Origin: Branchinecta lynchi
Lineage: Eukaryota; Arthropoda; Branchiopoda; Anostraca; Branchinectidae
Direction: 5' to 3'
Length of the DNA: 64,000 bases
Assembly: GCA_023053575.1 (NCBI GenBank)
Contig: JAKZAP010000020.1
Coordinates: 21,104,764 to 21,168,763 of the forward strand
Below the pieces are notes generated by a model. It was given only the letters and a program-made list of their open reading frames with translations. It was not told the origin of the DNA and searched no databases. Both the position numbers and the translations under genes were made by a program. Positions 10,868-22,024 of the stretch are shown one piece after another (the first letter of the stretch is position 1; each line of letters opens with the position of its first letter).

Positions 10868-11659
10868 TTCAAAAGTTGACTATTTTGCCGTAGGCCAACT
10901 TTCTAACGTCACGACTTAGAAAGGAGCAAAGGATAAGCTCTAGTTTCTTTAGCAATGAGAGAACTTTTAAAGTTTAAGGGGCACATCTGATACCGTTACT
11001 CTACCGCAAACCCAAGTGCAAAAAAAAAAAATTATAAACTCAGCTGGAATCGTCGCAGACATGGACAGAAACAATAGATGGCAGCACTTTCGGACCCGTG
11101 GGAAAAAGCCACTTTTTTGTCTCTGTAGATTTTTCTATTTATCACTCAAAGAAGATATGTTGGCTGTGAGGCCGGGTAACTGCCGCATATATTTAACACT
11201 TATAGATTTTAGTCCATCTTCAATTTGAAACTGGTGCCTGCCTGCTAGCGTGCTAGAACGGAGCTTTCCACTCGAAAGCAGAAACATGGTTTGATGAAAC
11301 GAAAGGTTCGCTACACAACTTGAGATGGTCCTCTCCGACATAGGCTATACAACTCTACTTCATTTCGCAAACCGTAGGCTCTGGCTCGAGGACAAGCAAA
11401 AACCATCCTTATTGGCCCCAGGCAAGAGTTCTACGGAGCTTTCCAAAATGTAATGTCATACTCATCAATCCGGCCTAAGGTCCACACTTTCCGTAAAAAC
11501 CGCACAGGTTAGACCCTTCCCAGTTACCAGGAATAAAATGAAATCGGAGTCATAGGAAAAAAAAAAAAAAAAAACCCAGGACAAAACCAAAGTGTTGCTC
11601 TCGCAACACAATGAAATCCTGTCGAAAACAAGCAAAAATATGTTTCCGGGGAACATTCC

Positions 11660-12180
11660 GGGATACCCCCCCCCCCCTCCCCACTGTGACACAATCCGGT
11701 TCTGTTATGTCAAAAATGTATCTAGCATTTACACTTGTTCTTAAAAACCAAGTCCCAGTCTGATCCGTCGACTCTTAAGTGTTTCACTGGATTTCTGGTG
11801 CCCCCTCCAGCCTCCCCCAGTTCTCACATGACTAGTCACCGTCACTAGATTACGGATTCCCCATCTCCCTACTCCCCCCACGATGAACGGATCTAGGAAG
11901 GGACTGTTTTCATGTCAATCTAGTAGAGTCCCTAATATTCCTGCCAAGTGTCATGGTTCTAGCACATCTGGAAGTACCCTAACTCGTGACCATCGGAATT
12001 CTTGGAAACCCACTTTAACTCCCCCCTCCCCCCCACTGTGACATGATCCGACTCTGTTCTGTCAATAATATATGTTTATTTTAGGCTTGTAGTTTGTGGT
12101 TTATGCTTGTTCTTCCCACCAAGTTCCATCACGATCCCTCGACTTTCACGTGATTACCGGTGCCCCCCCCCCCCCCCCCC
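11660..12180 (-). repeat. Copy of repeat R1, inverted, ending in poly-C runs
   Basis: Phrases such as CTAGCACATCTGGAAGTACC and 'cccctccccccactgtgaca' are the reverse complement of R1 at 22781-24165. The segment holds an uninterrupted run of about 21 C near 12165-12185. It lies between the big element and the LPMO copy 1 promoter region. Confidence 0.6.
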
Positions 12181-12550
12181 CCCCCTTATAGCCTATATGG
12201 ACAATTTGCAGATGTTGAAGTTCTTTTTTTTTTTCAGATTTTAGCCCTAAACACACAAACTAGTTTCTCCTCTTTAGTACATTTAAAACGAAAAAAGAAC
12301 CCTCGAGAACTATACTTTTATTTGTTGACTACAAGATATCAGGGAAGAGACCACCATCAGCCAACCCGAGTATACCCTGTTAAGGTAGCTGTTTGTCACT
12401 GTCTATGATTCAAGTTCACGACTGATCGCGCCCCAAATACCTCCGTGAGCTGTAAGCAAGATTTTCGATTGTCTAGCGGCCTAAGAACCTGCTGGCAAAC
12501 TATGTCTTTCTGAAGAGACCCTAGCCCGCTTGCATGACAACAAAAAAAAA

Positions 12551-12701
12551 ACTAAGCCCCAGATAAGAAAAAATTACCACTTGTAAAAAAACCCAGATGT
12601 TTCAAAGTATAAAAGACGTCACTAAGAAAACGTCCCCAGATAAAGAAAAAATGACCAGTTGTTGAACAAAAAACAGATGTGCCAGGTATATAAAAGACGG
12701 C
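12551..12701 (+). promoter_or_regulatory. LPMO copy 1 promoter with tandem duplicated TATA module
   Basis: Two adjacent modules of about 70 and 81 bp start at 12551 and 12621. Each reads ACTAAG, CCCCAGATAA, AGAAAAA, then ACAGATGT-like sequence and a TATA box: TATAAAAG at 12608-12615 and TATATAAAAG at 12687-12696. The proximal box lies 65 bp before the ATG, the same spacing as in copy 2 (63 bp). That conserved arrangement supports it as the core promoter. The extra distal box is absent from copy 2. Confidence 0.65.
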
Positions 12702-12751
12702 CATCAATTTCGAAAAGCAACATTGTCTGTCCAGCCAGCCTCTAGAGAATA

Positions 12752-12913
12752 ATGATCGGGATTTGTGTTTTTCTAGTGGGAATCTCCCTTCTGAGAGATT
12801 CAGAGGGACATGGAATAATGGTGGAACCACCAGCACGGAATACCCTCTGGCGGACCGACAGCACTGCTGTTATTAACTATACAGACAACGAATTGAACTG
12901 CGGTGGAGCTTCG
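12752..12913 (+). pseudogene. LPMO copy 1 exon 1: signal peptide and N-terminal copper histidine
   Basis: The 54 codons start at ATG 12752 and end in phase 0 at a GTAAGT donor. Residues 1-19 form a signal peptide (MIGICVFLVGISLL core), and H20 becomes residue 1 of the mature enzyme. About 43 of 54 residues match copy 2. Confidence 0.9.
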
Positions 12914-14406
12914 GTAAGTGAACAGTAGTTGCAGCAATGCGAAATCCTACAAACGCTAGGTTGTGTTTAAAATGTTCGGAATTACGTTCTTGCATGATGT
13001 CATCGCCTCCACGAGAATTCCACGTCACAAAAGACCACCAAAACGCCAAAAGATATACCAGACGGATATTTATAAACGATTATCAGTGGGTGTTCTTGGA
13101 GCAGCAGCCATCATTTTATTGATGGCTGGAAATCTTCGCTAAATCCACGGTTTCTGATTCTGTATGTCATATTTCTTTTTAAATCTTGCTTGGTGGTGAG
13201 TACTCCGTGTCAACTCGTAACGTTTTCAATCTTACATTTTATCCGCCAACTGCGTAGAGCTGGTAAAGGGCGAATAGAGGCTGCACCACCCAACGACAAC
13301 AGAAAGGGGGGTTAAATATAGCTCAGCATGTGACAACTCCGGGACTAAATTGTCGGAGTTTGGTAATGAAGCTGATCCTGTAAATAGCTGGAAACGTTAA
13401 TTGACCCTTTCTTGTTTGTATTATCTCATTTTTGTTAAGAAAATCAGAAATGAGAGCGACGGCTACAAGTCTCGCATCCTGTTCGTTGGTTATGACACTA
13501 CGTGCAAAAACGAACCAATAGGAAACAAGATTCGCTTTAGTGGACGGTTCCTTGGAATAACCCACTCTTGCGAGCGCTGTAGCAGCTTTCGGTTTTCGGT
13601 ATTTCACCGTTTTTTGTGGAGCTATAACTCGTGAACCAGTGCAGGTATCAAGTTCAAACTTGGTACACTTGTCGGTATTGGGGTCTAGTTGTGCCCTACG
13701 AAGGTCCCACCCCCACCCTCACCCGGTTCAGAGGCAAATGGGCCCAGAGTACCCAGGAATAATGTTCATAACTTGATGAGAGCTGGACATAGGGCGGTCA
13801 ACTTCCTTGTACTTGTAGAGGGTGCGCGCCCCTGCATAGACACAATAATGCCCCTAAATAGAATAAAAGAGTGAAACTTCACACATGTGAAGTTTCACAT
13901 TCAATCCGCTAGGAGCGCTCAAATAGAAAATAGCTAATTCTAGTCCGCAACTGTCAGACTCTGATCTGGACCATTGTGATGCGCACAACTGAAATTAAAA
14001 AAAAAAAAAAAAGCCCGTCTGCACTCTTGGTTTGTTGGGACAATCAGGATAGAGCGTTCGGGACTAAAATTAGGAATCACAATAGATTCTCTCTGTAAAA
14101 GTTGACAGTTTTCAGCTTTATGACGATGTGCATATTTCCGGCCCACAGACCTGATTGTCTCTTTTCACCATTAACGTTAGTCCCATGTAAAGACTAGGTT
14201 TTGCACCAGACAAAATTTGTCCATTTTCATTATTTCCGGCCGGAAAGCCGAGTTTTCTTGTAATACTGTAGAAAGACGAGCAGGTTTTACTAGCCCGTTG
14301 TCTGCAGAAATCATAGCTTTGGAACTGATGACGGTGCGGAAAATCCAGTCATTTCCAGTCCGTGACCACTCTTGGTCCACAAATTCAAACCCTTCTCTTT
14401 TTCTAG
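12914..14406 (+). other. Intron 1 of LPMO copy 1
   Basis: The start aligns with intron 1 of copy 2 around AAAATGTTCGGAATTAC (12969; 28423 there). A perfect 12-bp-arm hairpin, GTGAAACTTCAC/GTGAAGTTTCAC, lies at about 13872-13898. Otherwise nothing is recognised. Confidence 0.6.
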
Positions 14407-14541
14407 GTTCAGTGGAATACAAACGCCGGAAAATGCGGCGAATGCGGAGACAGTTTCAGCATGTCAAGACCTCGACCTAACGAAGAAGGGGGCGCCTATG
14501 GAAGCCAATAGAAGGTCCCGAGAACTTATACAGTTGGACAG
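14407..14541 (+). pseudogene. LPMO copy 1 exon 2 with in-frame stop
   Basis: The 45-codon exon lies between a TTTTTCTAG acceptor and a GTAAGG donor. It carries the AA15 cysteine motif KCGECGD. Codon 35 is TAG (14509-14511) where copy 2 reads CAA. A single C-to-T change from CAG would explain it. Confidence 0.9.
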
Positions 14542-17500
14542 GTAAGGTTTCTGAAATAACTTCCCCTAAGCCACAATTACTATTAGCAGGATCTACAGCT
14601 TTCACTTCATATAAACGTTACAGTTACAAGGGACATAACACGCATTTTCTTGGCACTCGTCAGAGGAGGTATGTAGGGAAGGTGGAGCGGAAAGTTGGTC
14701 CCTATTTTTTCCCATGCGTGGTAAAAGTAAAGAAGATTTACTGCATTTTCTGTGTTTTTGTAAACAATTAAAGGAGTTTTGACGGGACATTTATTCGAGG
14801 TGTTTGAAAAGGGAAGAATCGGTGGCACTAGTTTGAGGGATACAAATTTTTTGGAGGGGTGGGGGGGTTAAAAATTTGGTTAGATTTGTTAGTTTGAATA
14901 TGCTAGATAGTGAAATGTTTATATAGATATAGTTTCTCTTCTTTCTTTTTTTTCTTTTTTTTTGTGTTAGGGCGAATATGAAAGAAAGGGTTGGTTTTAG
15001 TTTATATCATTGGAAATTTATTTAGTTGTTTTAATTGGAATTAATTCTTTTAAGCTGGTGATTTTGTTGTATATTGGTATTAACTGTGGCCCGATAGAGC
15101 TTCTACTATTAGTAATTGCTTATGTCGAAGAAGCATGTAATGCATATCTTCCGATCTCCCGGTGGTACTTATATTATGACAATATTTTCTGTGGAAGTTG
15201 ATACGATACCGTATCAGCCTGCAGCGAGGATGATAAGAAGACGTATCGGCCTCAGTCGGAGTTCAATGAGGACTTTCCATCCACTACTGAAATGTAAAAC
15301 CTTAGCTCCAAAAAATAAATGAAAAAGACATCACTTTAAGAAAGAAAAAAAACACGAAAAAATAGTACAGACAAATATGTAGAAAAGTATTAGAGAAAAG
15401 AACATTCAAAACTGAACGAAAATGTTGCTTTCGTAGCCAACCAAGACATTGCTGACAATTTCTCAGGGATATCCGGTGGTGAGTACTTGCTAATAATTTT
15501 AGAATTTCTTTGCCAAGGAGGGAGAAAAGGAAGACATTTGAAAAAACGAAAGTAAGATTATGGCATAGCTTTCGTTTCCTTTTTCTTTAGAACAGGATAA
15601 ACACCGGATAGAAAAATAATTGAATGGTCACAGAGGGAAGAGTATAGCTTGCCAAGAGCTATAAGATTGTATTTCCCCCTGTGAGCATCAATTTTCGATT
15701 GAAAAAGATGGTGTTTAATAAGGATTGTGTTGTTATAAACATAAATGCCCGGGTCCAGTAGTCATTTTAACATTTCTACATTAGGCTAAAGTTGACATTT
15801 CATTTAACAGAAATCCCCTATAAAAGTGGCAAATAAGTTCTATAAATTAACAAAATAAAAATATTGTTCGCAAAGTTATAACAGTTAACATTCTTCCATC
15901 CCATTTGATATCGGAAAAACAAGCTAGAAGGTCATTTAAAAATGTCAACCTCGCTGCGCTCCGCGGATATTCTTCATAACGTTATTTCCACTGGCCATCT
16001 CGTTGTTATGAATCCAAGATCAACCTCGATGTCTGAAGTTAACCTTTAATTTCCGTCTATTTTTTATCTATACAATTTCACAAAAGGATGCGCGTCAATT
16101 TGTTAGATTTTGTCAAACTTGTGAGAGTGTGCGTACCTGGCAAAAGTTACAGGTAAGAAAGGAAATACCAATGAGAGTAAATCAAACAGTTTGCAGGGAC
16201 GAACCTCTCATAAACTGTTTTTTCAATTATTTAATCACAGCGGATTATGCTCAGCTCTGAGCAGAGATTTAAAACTCCAAGTTATATAAAACCCCACTAC
16301 TTTCTTCCTTTTGAACGGAATATAAAACCGTTTATTGCTTCTGCTTTTTGGGATCCCAAAACGTAAGTGGAGGGATACCTATGGCGCAAAAGTTGTCCGT
16401 CGGTCCGTCTGTCTCGCGCACAATAACTCTCGAATGAACTGAGATATTTTGATGAAACTTGGTGTGAGGATTCTCTTGGTTCAAGGGACAGGTATAGTTT
16501 GTAGATGGGCTTTGTAGCCCTAATTTAGGGGTGGAGCTCAAATTAATGGGCGAATAATTTGTTTGAAACAGCTAATAAGATAGTCGATTTAAGGGTAAGA
16601 AGATATACTGAAAACGTATATGAAATCAATTTCTCGCTGGAGAAGTAGTTCGCCCGGAATCCGGCCAAAACCGGAAAATTTTTTGAGAATCTGAAGTTTA
16701 GATGTTCGTTTTAAGGGTAAGAAGACATAACATGTTGAATCCGTATATGACAAGCAATTTCTAGCCGGACATATAGTTCGCCCTGGAATCAGGTTGAAAC
16801 CGGAAAATTTGTTATGGAAAGTGTTATCTGAAGTTGATTCGAGGTGCGACGAAGGAGATAGGGGATATGGTGAATTCATTTTGAGCTTTAGTTTTTTGTC
16901 GGAAAAGTAGTTCGCCTGGAATCCGGCCTAAAATCGGAAAATTGGCAGATATAAGGAAGGAAGCTACATGGGTAAACGCAAATGCTGAATCTGTATCTGA
17001 ACATGGTTTTCTCAAATAATCAGCCATTGGCCTTATTTTGCTTATACATTGTAATGGAAAATGTTGTCTGGCGAAGACTGGATATCTACAAGACCAATTA
17101 TCAGGATCAAATAGTAATATGTTTCGATACCATCGAAACCTTTGGTCTTGTTCTGCGATGTTGACCTAATTTCCGTTTAAACGTGTCTCACAACGGTGTG
17201 ATTGCTCGACGCATATCCTGCATCAGCTAGTGAATCTCCTGTGGTTCAGTGGGCGAAACAGCAATACTTTAGACTAGGAAAACTAGGAAAGGAAGATCGA
17301 GACTGGAAATATCTGATGTCGCCAAACGGAGATCCCTTACAACATCTTTAAAAGACCCAAACGAGCAACAAAACAGCAGCTGTGTCCAAAATGATAGCTC
17401 AGAAGGGATCGAAAACTCCCATTTTCATCTGCATGAACCTTTACTGATTTTAGTGTAGGTTGTTTTCTTCTGACTCGGGCTGATAACCAATCAAATAGTG

Positions 17501-17621
17501 ATGGCAACCAGCTTGGGCTCATGGAGTATTTAAGATACTAACGATGTAGTTACAGAAACATATTTTATCGAACAGTGTCGATTTTGGATCCACTTGAACA
17601 GACATTTCTAATTTCTTTCAG
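14542..17621 (+). other. Intron 2 of LPMO copy 1
   Basis: AT-rich intron sequence with no coding motif. The repeat R2 copy at 16346-17160 is inserted in it. The stretch 14800-16300 shows nothing recognisable. Confidence 0.6.
16346..17160 (+). repeat. Repeat R2, near full length
   Basis: It starts with the palindrome TTTTGGGATCCCAAAA, followed by a stretch rich in 'gtccgtcggtccgtctgtc'. Three diverged internal units of about 120-140 bp follow, each with GTTCGCCCGGAATCCGGCC and 'aaaaccggaaaatt'. It ends near ACCTTTGGTCTTGTTCTGCG. The inverted copy at 61312-62252 has the same two ends. Confidence 0.7.
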
Positions 17622-17846
17622 ACTGTGCGTACCGCTATCAAACTATCCGCGAATCACATGGGATACTTCGAGTTTCGTCTTTGTCCTCGGCTGACATACC
17701 TAACGCTAACAAACCAAAACTGCCTGGACTCAAATCTCCTAACAATTAAAAATGGCCAAGGGACAAAGTACTATGTTCCAGAAGGACTTGTTCAAACCTT
17801 CTATCCCGAGATCCAACTACCAGCTAACATTGCCTGCGAGTACTAG
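17622..17846 (+). pseudogene. LPMO copy 1 exon 3, 3' end deleted
   Basis: The exon opens after a TTTCTTTCAG acceptor and runs 74 codons through ANHMGYFEFRLCP to PANIACEY. It then meets TAG at 17844. Copy 2 continues for nine more codons (CTLQWHYFG plus one base) and a GTAAGC donor, all missing here. Confidence 0.9.
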
Positions 17847-17936
17847 GAGAATATAGACTCGGGTTCCATTTTCGCTTATGCAGAGCCAATCAGATCACCT
17901 GGTTTGTTATTAATATTATTATGGATTATTATGAAG

Positions 17937-18236
17937 GTAACAACTGGGACGTCTGCCAAAATGGTACAAAAGGTCTCGGATGCGGTCCTCAGGAGACATT
18001 CAGGAACTGTGCAGACATCAAGATCACAGGAACAACTCAACCGACGACTACTGTCAAACCTCAGACCACAACAACTAAAGCGACTGCTGCGCCAACAACC
18101 ATGGCACCAATGACGACGACCAGAGCACCAACGACGACGACCAGAGCACCAGTGACAACGACACAAGCACCAACGACGACTACCAAAGCACCAACGACGA
18201 CTACCAAAGCACCAACAACAAAACCCGGATCTGCTT
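17937..18236 (+). pseudogene. LPMO copy 1 exon 4: end of catalytic domain and Thr-rich linker
   Basis: The exon begins NNWDVCQNGT and includes LGCGPQETFRNCADIKITG, then a mucin-like linker of about six TTTTKAP-type heptads, before a GTAAGT donor. The linker is 28 residues longer than in copy 2. The acceptor (TATTATGAAG) lacks the pyrimidine tract seen in copy 2, consistent with the upstream deletion. Confidence 0.85.
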
Positions 18237-18590
18237 GTAAGTCAGCACAGTCTTTCTATCAAGTTAATAGTATATTATTTGACAGAAGTTAGCCGGTCTA
18301 GTGTCGTATGTGGGCACCGACCACCTTTTGAAACATAGGCTTCCAGCTCATATGTCACGTTTTAGGACTAGGTGATACAACTAACTGCGTTTCGCTAGAA
18401 GAAAAACCGGACATACCCCACCCCCCTTCGGAGGAAGAAAAATATGGCACAAACCTATCGGGTCCCCCCCCCCCCCCCCCCCCCCACACACACACGCACA
18501 ATACGCAGTGTAGAGAAAATACGATATATTTGTATGAAAAGTATATGTAGAGGTGAGTCGCCTTCACTCATTTACCTTTACTCACATGTC

Positions 18591-18969
18591 TACACTGTCA
18601 GAAGTTTCATAACAGATTGCGTATAACACTTTCAAGAATAACACCTTTTCACTTCTAAATAAAGTGTTATCACCAATGAAGTTTATACTACTTCGTGCCT
18701 AGATCTCCAGCAACACCTTCAATAGGTAAAAATACTACACTGTCAGAAGTTACATAACGACAACAGGTTTCAACAGATAACACTTTGGGATGTTATCTGT
18801 TATGTTTCTTTCGTTACCGTTAGTATTTTTTACCAACTGAACGTGTTGTTAGAGATCGAGGCACGAAATAGTGTAAACATAATTGGTCATAACACTTTAT
18901 TTCTAAGTGAAAAGGTGTTATTCTTGAAAGTGTTATACCCTATCTGTTATGAAACTTCTGACCCTGTAG
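18591..18969. mobile_element. CACTGTCAGAA foldback MITE
   Basis: TACACTGTCAGAAGTTTCAT at the left is mirrored by ATGAAACTTCTGACCCTGTA at the right. A second internal CACTGTCAGAAGTTACAT at about 18738 suggests a composite of two related elements. Confidence 0.75.
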
Positions 18970-19394
18970 GTAAAACCCTTAAGTGCTTGGGTCCAAGCTG
19001 CAGTTTTTAATAAAATTTTCTAGTTTCCAAGATAGTTGTATTCGGGGGAGTGGGTTACCGCGTGCGGGTGCCGTGAGGGTCACGTAGACCCGGAAAACTA
19101 TATGAGAAAGTTCCGAAATATCCCCCCTTCCAACCTCGCACAGCAAAGGGGTCACAATTCAGCCGTTTAAGCCTTCACTTGTCGGCAGTGTTGCCACTCG
19201 ACCAGCACCGCTTCGCGGTGCCGGACTCGTCAAAAAGCGGCATTTCCGTGGCATCCTTCAACCAATTGTGGTAAAATTCGGGACACGTCCAAAATTCTCA
19301 AAAGACTCGATTTTTTCCATTGGGTGGAGAAAGGGTCAAAAACTGTATGTGGTGAACAGAGATACTAGCCAAAATGTATGGTGGGCGAGGCAAG

Positions 19395-19572
19395 GTATTT
19401 ACTAACTGGCTGGTCATTTTTACAGAAAACAACTTTTTGTATAATTAAACGACTATTTTTACGGAAAGTAGGGACGCTTCGCGCCGAATCGGTTATTCTT
19501 TACCCCGACAACATTCGGGGGCGGGGTGATGTCGCCCTCCCCCCACAAATGTGACGCCCCTGGTGGTGAAAA
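19395..19572 (-). repeat. Poly-G repeat R3, partial inverted copy
   Basis: The reverse complement of R3: it reads CCAGGGGCGTCACA outward, then a G-rich block, GAATGTTGTCGGGG and the GCGCGAAGCG phrase found in the copy at 42275-42597. Confidence 0.6.
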
Positions 19573-20057
19573 TTAGTAAGTGTGAGAAAACGCGTGCTGT
19601 CTACCCTATTGACGGTACCTGGGAATTTTTTTAGTCTATGCTTCAAACTTCAGCATTTACCGGATAAGGTTAGAATAAAGCTATATCCTTTCGAAAACGG
19701 AAATGGTTTGGATGGCTCTGGCCTTTTGCTAAGGAGCGGTTATTACCTGATGACCCCACCTGAGCCATACTACCCCTCCGAACGTCGTATACCGACACAC
19801 CATACCCACCAATATGTTATTATTTCTGATTTCCAGCTGCAAATTAGAATTCAAGCAGTATATCTATATTTTCCGAAAATATTTAGCTATATACCATCCC
19901 ACAATAGGCTAGATGATAAAGCGTTTTCGTACTGACCACCCCTTCTGCACATTTTTACCACCCCATTATATCCAGAAAGTTGCCTACCATTTATAATTTT
20001 CACTTGTGGATTAAAGCTACTGCATTACACCGATGTCCGCAGAAAAATCATATCCCC

Positions 20058-20342
20058 CATCAGGGGTGTCACGACGGGGGGGGGGGGGGGGGGGTGACGC
20101 CCCCCCCCCAATATTGTTGGCTAGTCGGTGAAAAATAAGTGCGCGATTTTTCCGATAATCAGTATATTTTTCGTCAAAACAGTCGGTTTTTTTCCGAAAA
20201 TCAGTCGATTATTTTCAAAACTGTCGATTTTGTCTGGAAAACAGTCGTTTTTCTGCCAAAACAGTCGGTAAAAATTACCAGCCAGTCGGTAAACGCCTTG
20301 TCACCCCCCCCAAACATTTTGGCTAGTAACGCCTCTGTCCCC
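20058..20342 (+). repeat. Poly-G repeat R3 with ~25-bp internal repeats
   Basis: It begins GGGGTGTCACGACG followed by about 19 G and a C run, then AATATTGTTGGCTAGTCGG. About five degenerate units of AAAACAGTCGATTTTTC follow. It ends AAACATTTTGGCTAGTAACG and GCCTCTG. Confidence 0.7.
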
Positions 20343-20924
20343 CATAGCAGCTATGAGCTATGTCCTTCTTGGTTTCAGGTGTCTTACATCCAAATCCAGG
20401 GTTAAGTGGATTAAGCCATAAGTTGACAGGCCATGAGCATTGAGCCTTCCCCCTCCCCCCCCCCCCAACGAGTTAAACACAACCGTATATAGCAGAAAAG
20501 CTGCCTACCACCTACGATAGGTCAGGTCCTTTTGGGTGGCCCACGTGTAGCATATATAATTAATTATCTAATAAACTCTTTCCGACCTGATGATGTAAAT
20601 GTAGCTTCAATCAAGAAATCCTGTCACAGAAGACAAGCCAGTCCCTTATGGTTCACTACAAAACAAAAACTATCTAGTGGAAATGGACTATCTGGGCTGA
20701 CCGTTGTCATTCGAAGAGCTGAGAAAGAGAATCTGAAACCTGCGAATCCTGCGATCTCAACCCAGTGTCGAGAACAAAGGTCTCCCACGGGACAAGCTGT
20801 CGACTAGGGTCAATAATTAAGGTCGGTAGTTGACTTACGTGAATCAACGAGGCTTTGAAATTCCTTGTTTTCTTGCCAGACAAAAGTTGGACAAACTAAG
20901 TATGGAACGAAAGCGGTATAAATA

Positions 20925-21025
20925 GTCATTTCGCGGCATAATTGCGGTATGCGGCGTAATCAAAACTTTCTGCGGCATTTTCCTCAGAATCGCGGCATTA
21001 TGCCGCGAAATGCGGCATAAGTGGC
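20925..21025. repeat. Small inverted repeat of GCGGCATAA motifs
   Basis: CATTTCGCGGCATAAT at 20925 is the exact inverse of ATTATGCCGCGAAATG about 60 bp later, with further GCGGCAT copies between and after. It may be a very short foldback element. Confidence 0.5.
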
Positions 21026-21526
21026 AAAGAATTGCTGCCTAAAAACTGGTTTCAGTCCTCAAACTCCAGTTGACCTTCAAACTCGCCATACGTTTACAAA
21101 ATATGCCATAACCTCAATTAGATGAGCCCTATAGCGGAGTAATCTCAAAACTTTTCGCGTTGGAACTCTTCCATGTTTCAAATATTTTGGTTCGTTCTTA
21201 TATGAATTTATAGGATGGACTGTATATGAATGTATAGGATAGGGTAACAACCTTACCTAGAACTGAAGTGAGGGTATGCTGGTTTAAGACCAGTGCAGGC
21301 AATCCGGAGAGACTTGACCAACGCCTTTGAAGTGGTCTTCATGCAACTCAGACTATGTCAAAGACGTCAAAAAGGCCGTCGAAAATGCTCCCACGTCTGC
21401 AAAATAGTGGTTCCAGATCGTTCTCGAAACGTCAATGAATTGCATGTCTCTTTTCTTCTTCCAGTCACCGTGGGAGCGAACCCTGAGAGTGCCACTGTAA
21501 TCAGTAAATATTCTCTTATTTTCCAG

Positions 21527-21687
21527 TTAAGTGCACCACCAATGGAATATTTGCTGATCCACTGAGCTGCTCCAAGTTCTATCAGTGTTCCAACGGAGTC
21601 GCCTACTCTATGTCATGTGGTGCAGGACTGTACTTCAATCCCACTTACAAAGTCTGTGACTGGCCGTACAATGTCTCCTGTCCATGA
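21527..21687 (+). pseudogene. LPMO copy 1 exon 5: intact CBM14 chitin-binding module
   Basis: After the acceptor TTATTTTCCAG the frame continues to a TGA at 21685. It holds six cysteines in the CBM14 (peritrophin-A) spacing, with motifs KCTTNGIFADPLSCSKFYQC and CDWPYNVSCP. The module itself is undamaged, although upstream exons are not. Confidence 0.9.
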
Positions 21688-21741
21688 ACCGAACCGATAA
21701 ATCTAAACGATTTTGTTTGAATTTTTGTGATGCATCATCAT

Positions 21742-21747
21742 ATTAAA
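21742..21747 (+). promoter_or_regulatory. Possible polyadenylation signal of LPMO copy 1
   Basis: ATTAAA lies 55 bp after the stop codon of the CBM14 exon. No comparable hexamer is evident after copy 2. Confidence 0.4.
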
Positions 21748-22024
21748 CCTGACGAATTCTAAACAACTCCCTATTACCAGCCAGTCAGTATTTGACACAT
21801 CCCATCCCAACAACCCTGCTTCAGTACAGAGCCAGTCGTAACCTTCTTAATTACTCCCCTGCGATTCACTCTCTTTCTGGTACCGCGTTCAATGACAAAG
21901 GCCGCGCTAGGTCAGAGCTTGATTTTGAGAATTGGGCAAATCGACGGATTTTTTGGTTCCTGTGACGGGTAAGCGAGCAGTCGTTAAAAGTGGAGTTTGT
22001 GACGTTTTTTATGGGGGGTCCGGT

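Larger units (their letters stand above)
7124..11609 (+). mobile_element. Large repeat-filled element with GTGTTGC hairpin ends (copy 1)
   Basis: The left end carries a perfect palindrome, ACGTTGCCCGGGCAACGT (7135-7152), then a hairpin GTGTTGCGAGAGCAACAC at about 7192-7209. The right end has the same 29-bp stretch inverted, ending GTGTTGCTCTCGCAACAC near 11609. Inside are four tandem units (7888-10867) and a right-hand region (10868-11580) that recurs at 27160-27475 and, with both ends, on the minus strand at 55822-57645. No transposase or reverse transcriptase is present. It resembles a non-autonomous DNA element, but its class is unknown. Two LINE-tail fragments are inserted in it. Confidence 0.65.
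18237..21526 (+). other. Intron 4 of LPMO copy 1
   Basis: The last ~280 bp (from about 21250) align with pieces of intron 4 of copy 2 (CTTACCTAGAACTGAAGTGA, GAAGTGGTCTTC, TTCTCGAAACGTCA). This is how the LINE insertion sites of copy 2 were identified. A run of about 20 C lies at 18465-18485. The repeats inside are listed separately; the 20343-20920 part is unexplained. Confidence 0.6.
12752..21687 (+). pseudogene. AA15 lytic polysaccharide monooxygenase with CBM14, copy 1 (disrupted)
   Basis: Five exon remnants lie at 12752-12913, 14407-14541, 17622-17843, 17937-18236 and 21527-21687. AA15 LPMOs are secreted copper enzymes that oxidatively cleave chitin or cellulose. The predicted signal peptide ends at SEG, leaving the essential N-terminal His in HGIMVEPPAR. 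The second copper His is probably in the SANHMGYFEF block. A Thr-rich linker and a six-Cys chitin-binding type 2 (CBM14) module follow. Two lesions are visible: TAG at 14509-14511 in exon 2, where copy 2 has CAA (Gln), and loss of the end of exon 3 with its splice donor. The intron 3 remnant is only about 90 bp, against 4.9 kb in copy 2. The CBM14 exon itself is open. It is read as a pseudogene unless RNA evidence shows otherwise. Confidence 0.88.

Noticed and set aside
17921..18292. Translation of LPMO copy 1 exon 4 read from the upstream ATG as an independent gene
   Set aside because: The ATG lies in the intron 3 remnant. The coding signal begins at 17937, where the AA15 homology starts.
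18444..18626. Proline-rich frame through a poly-C tract
   Set aside because: The proline run is only the translation of a C homopolymer.
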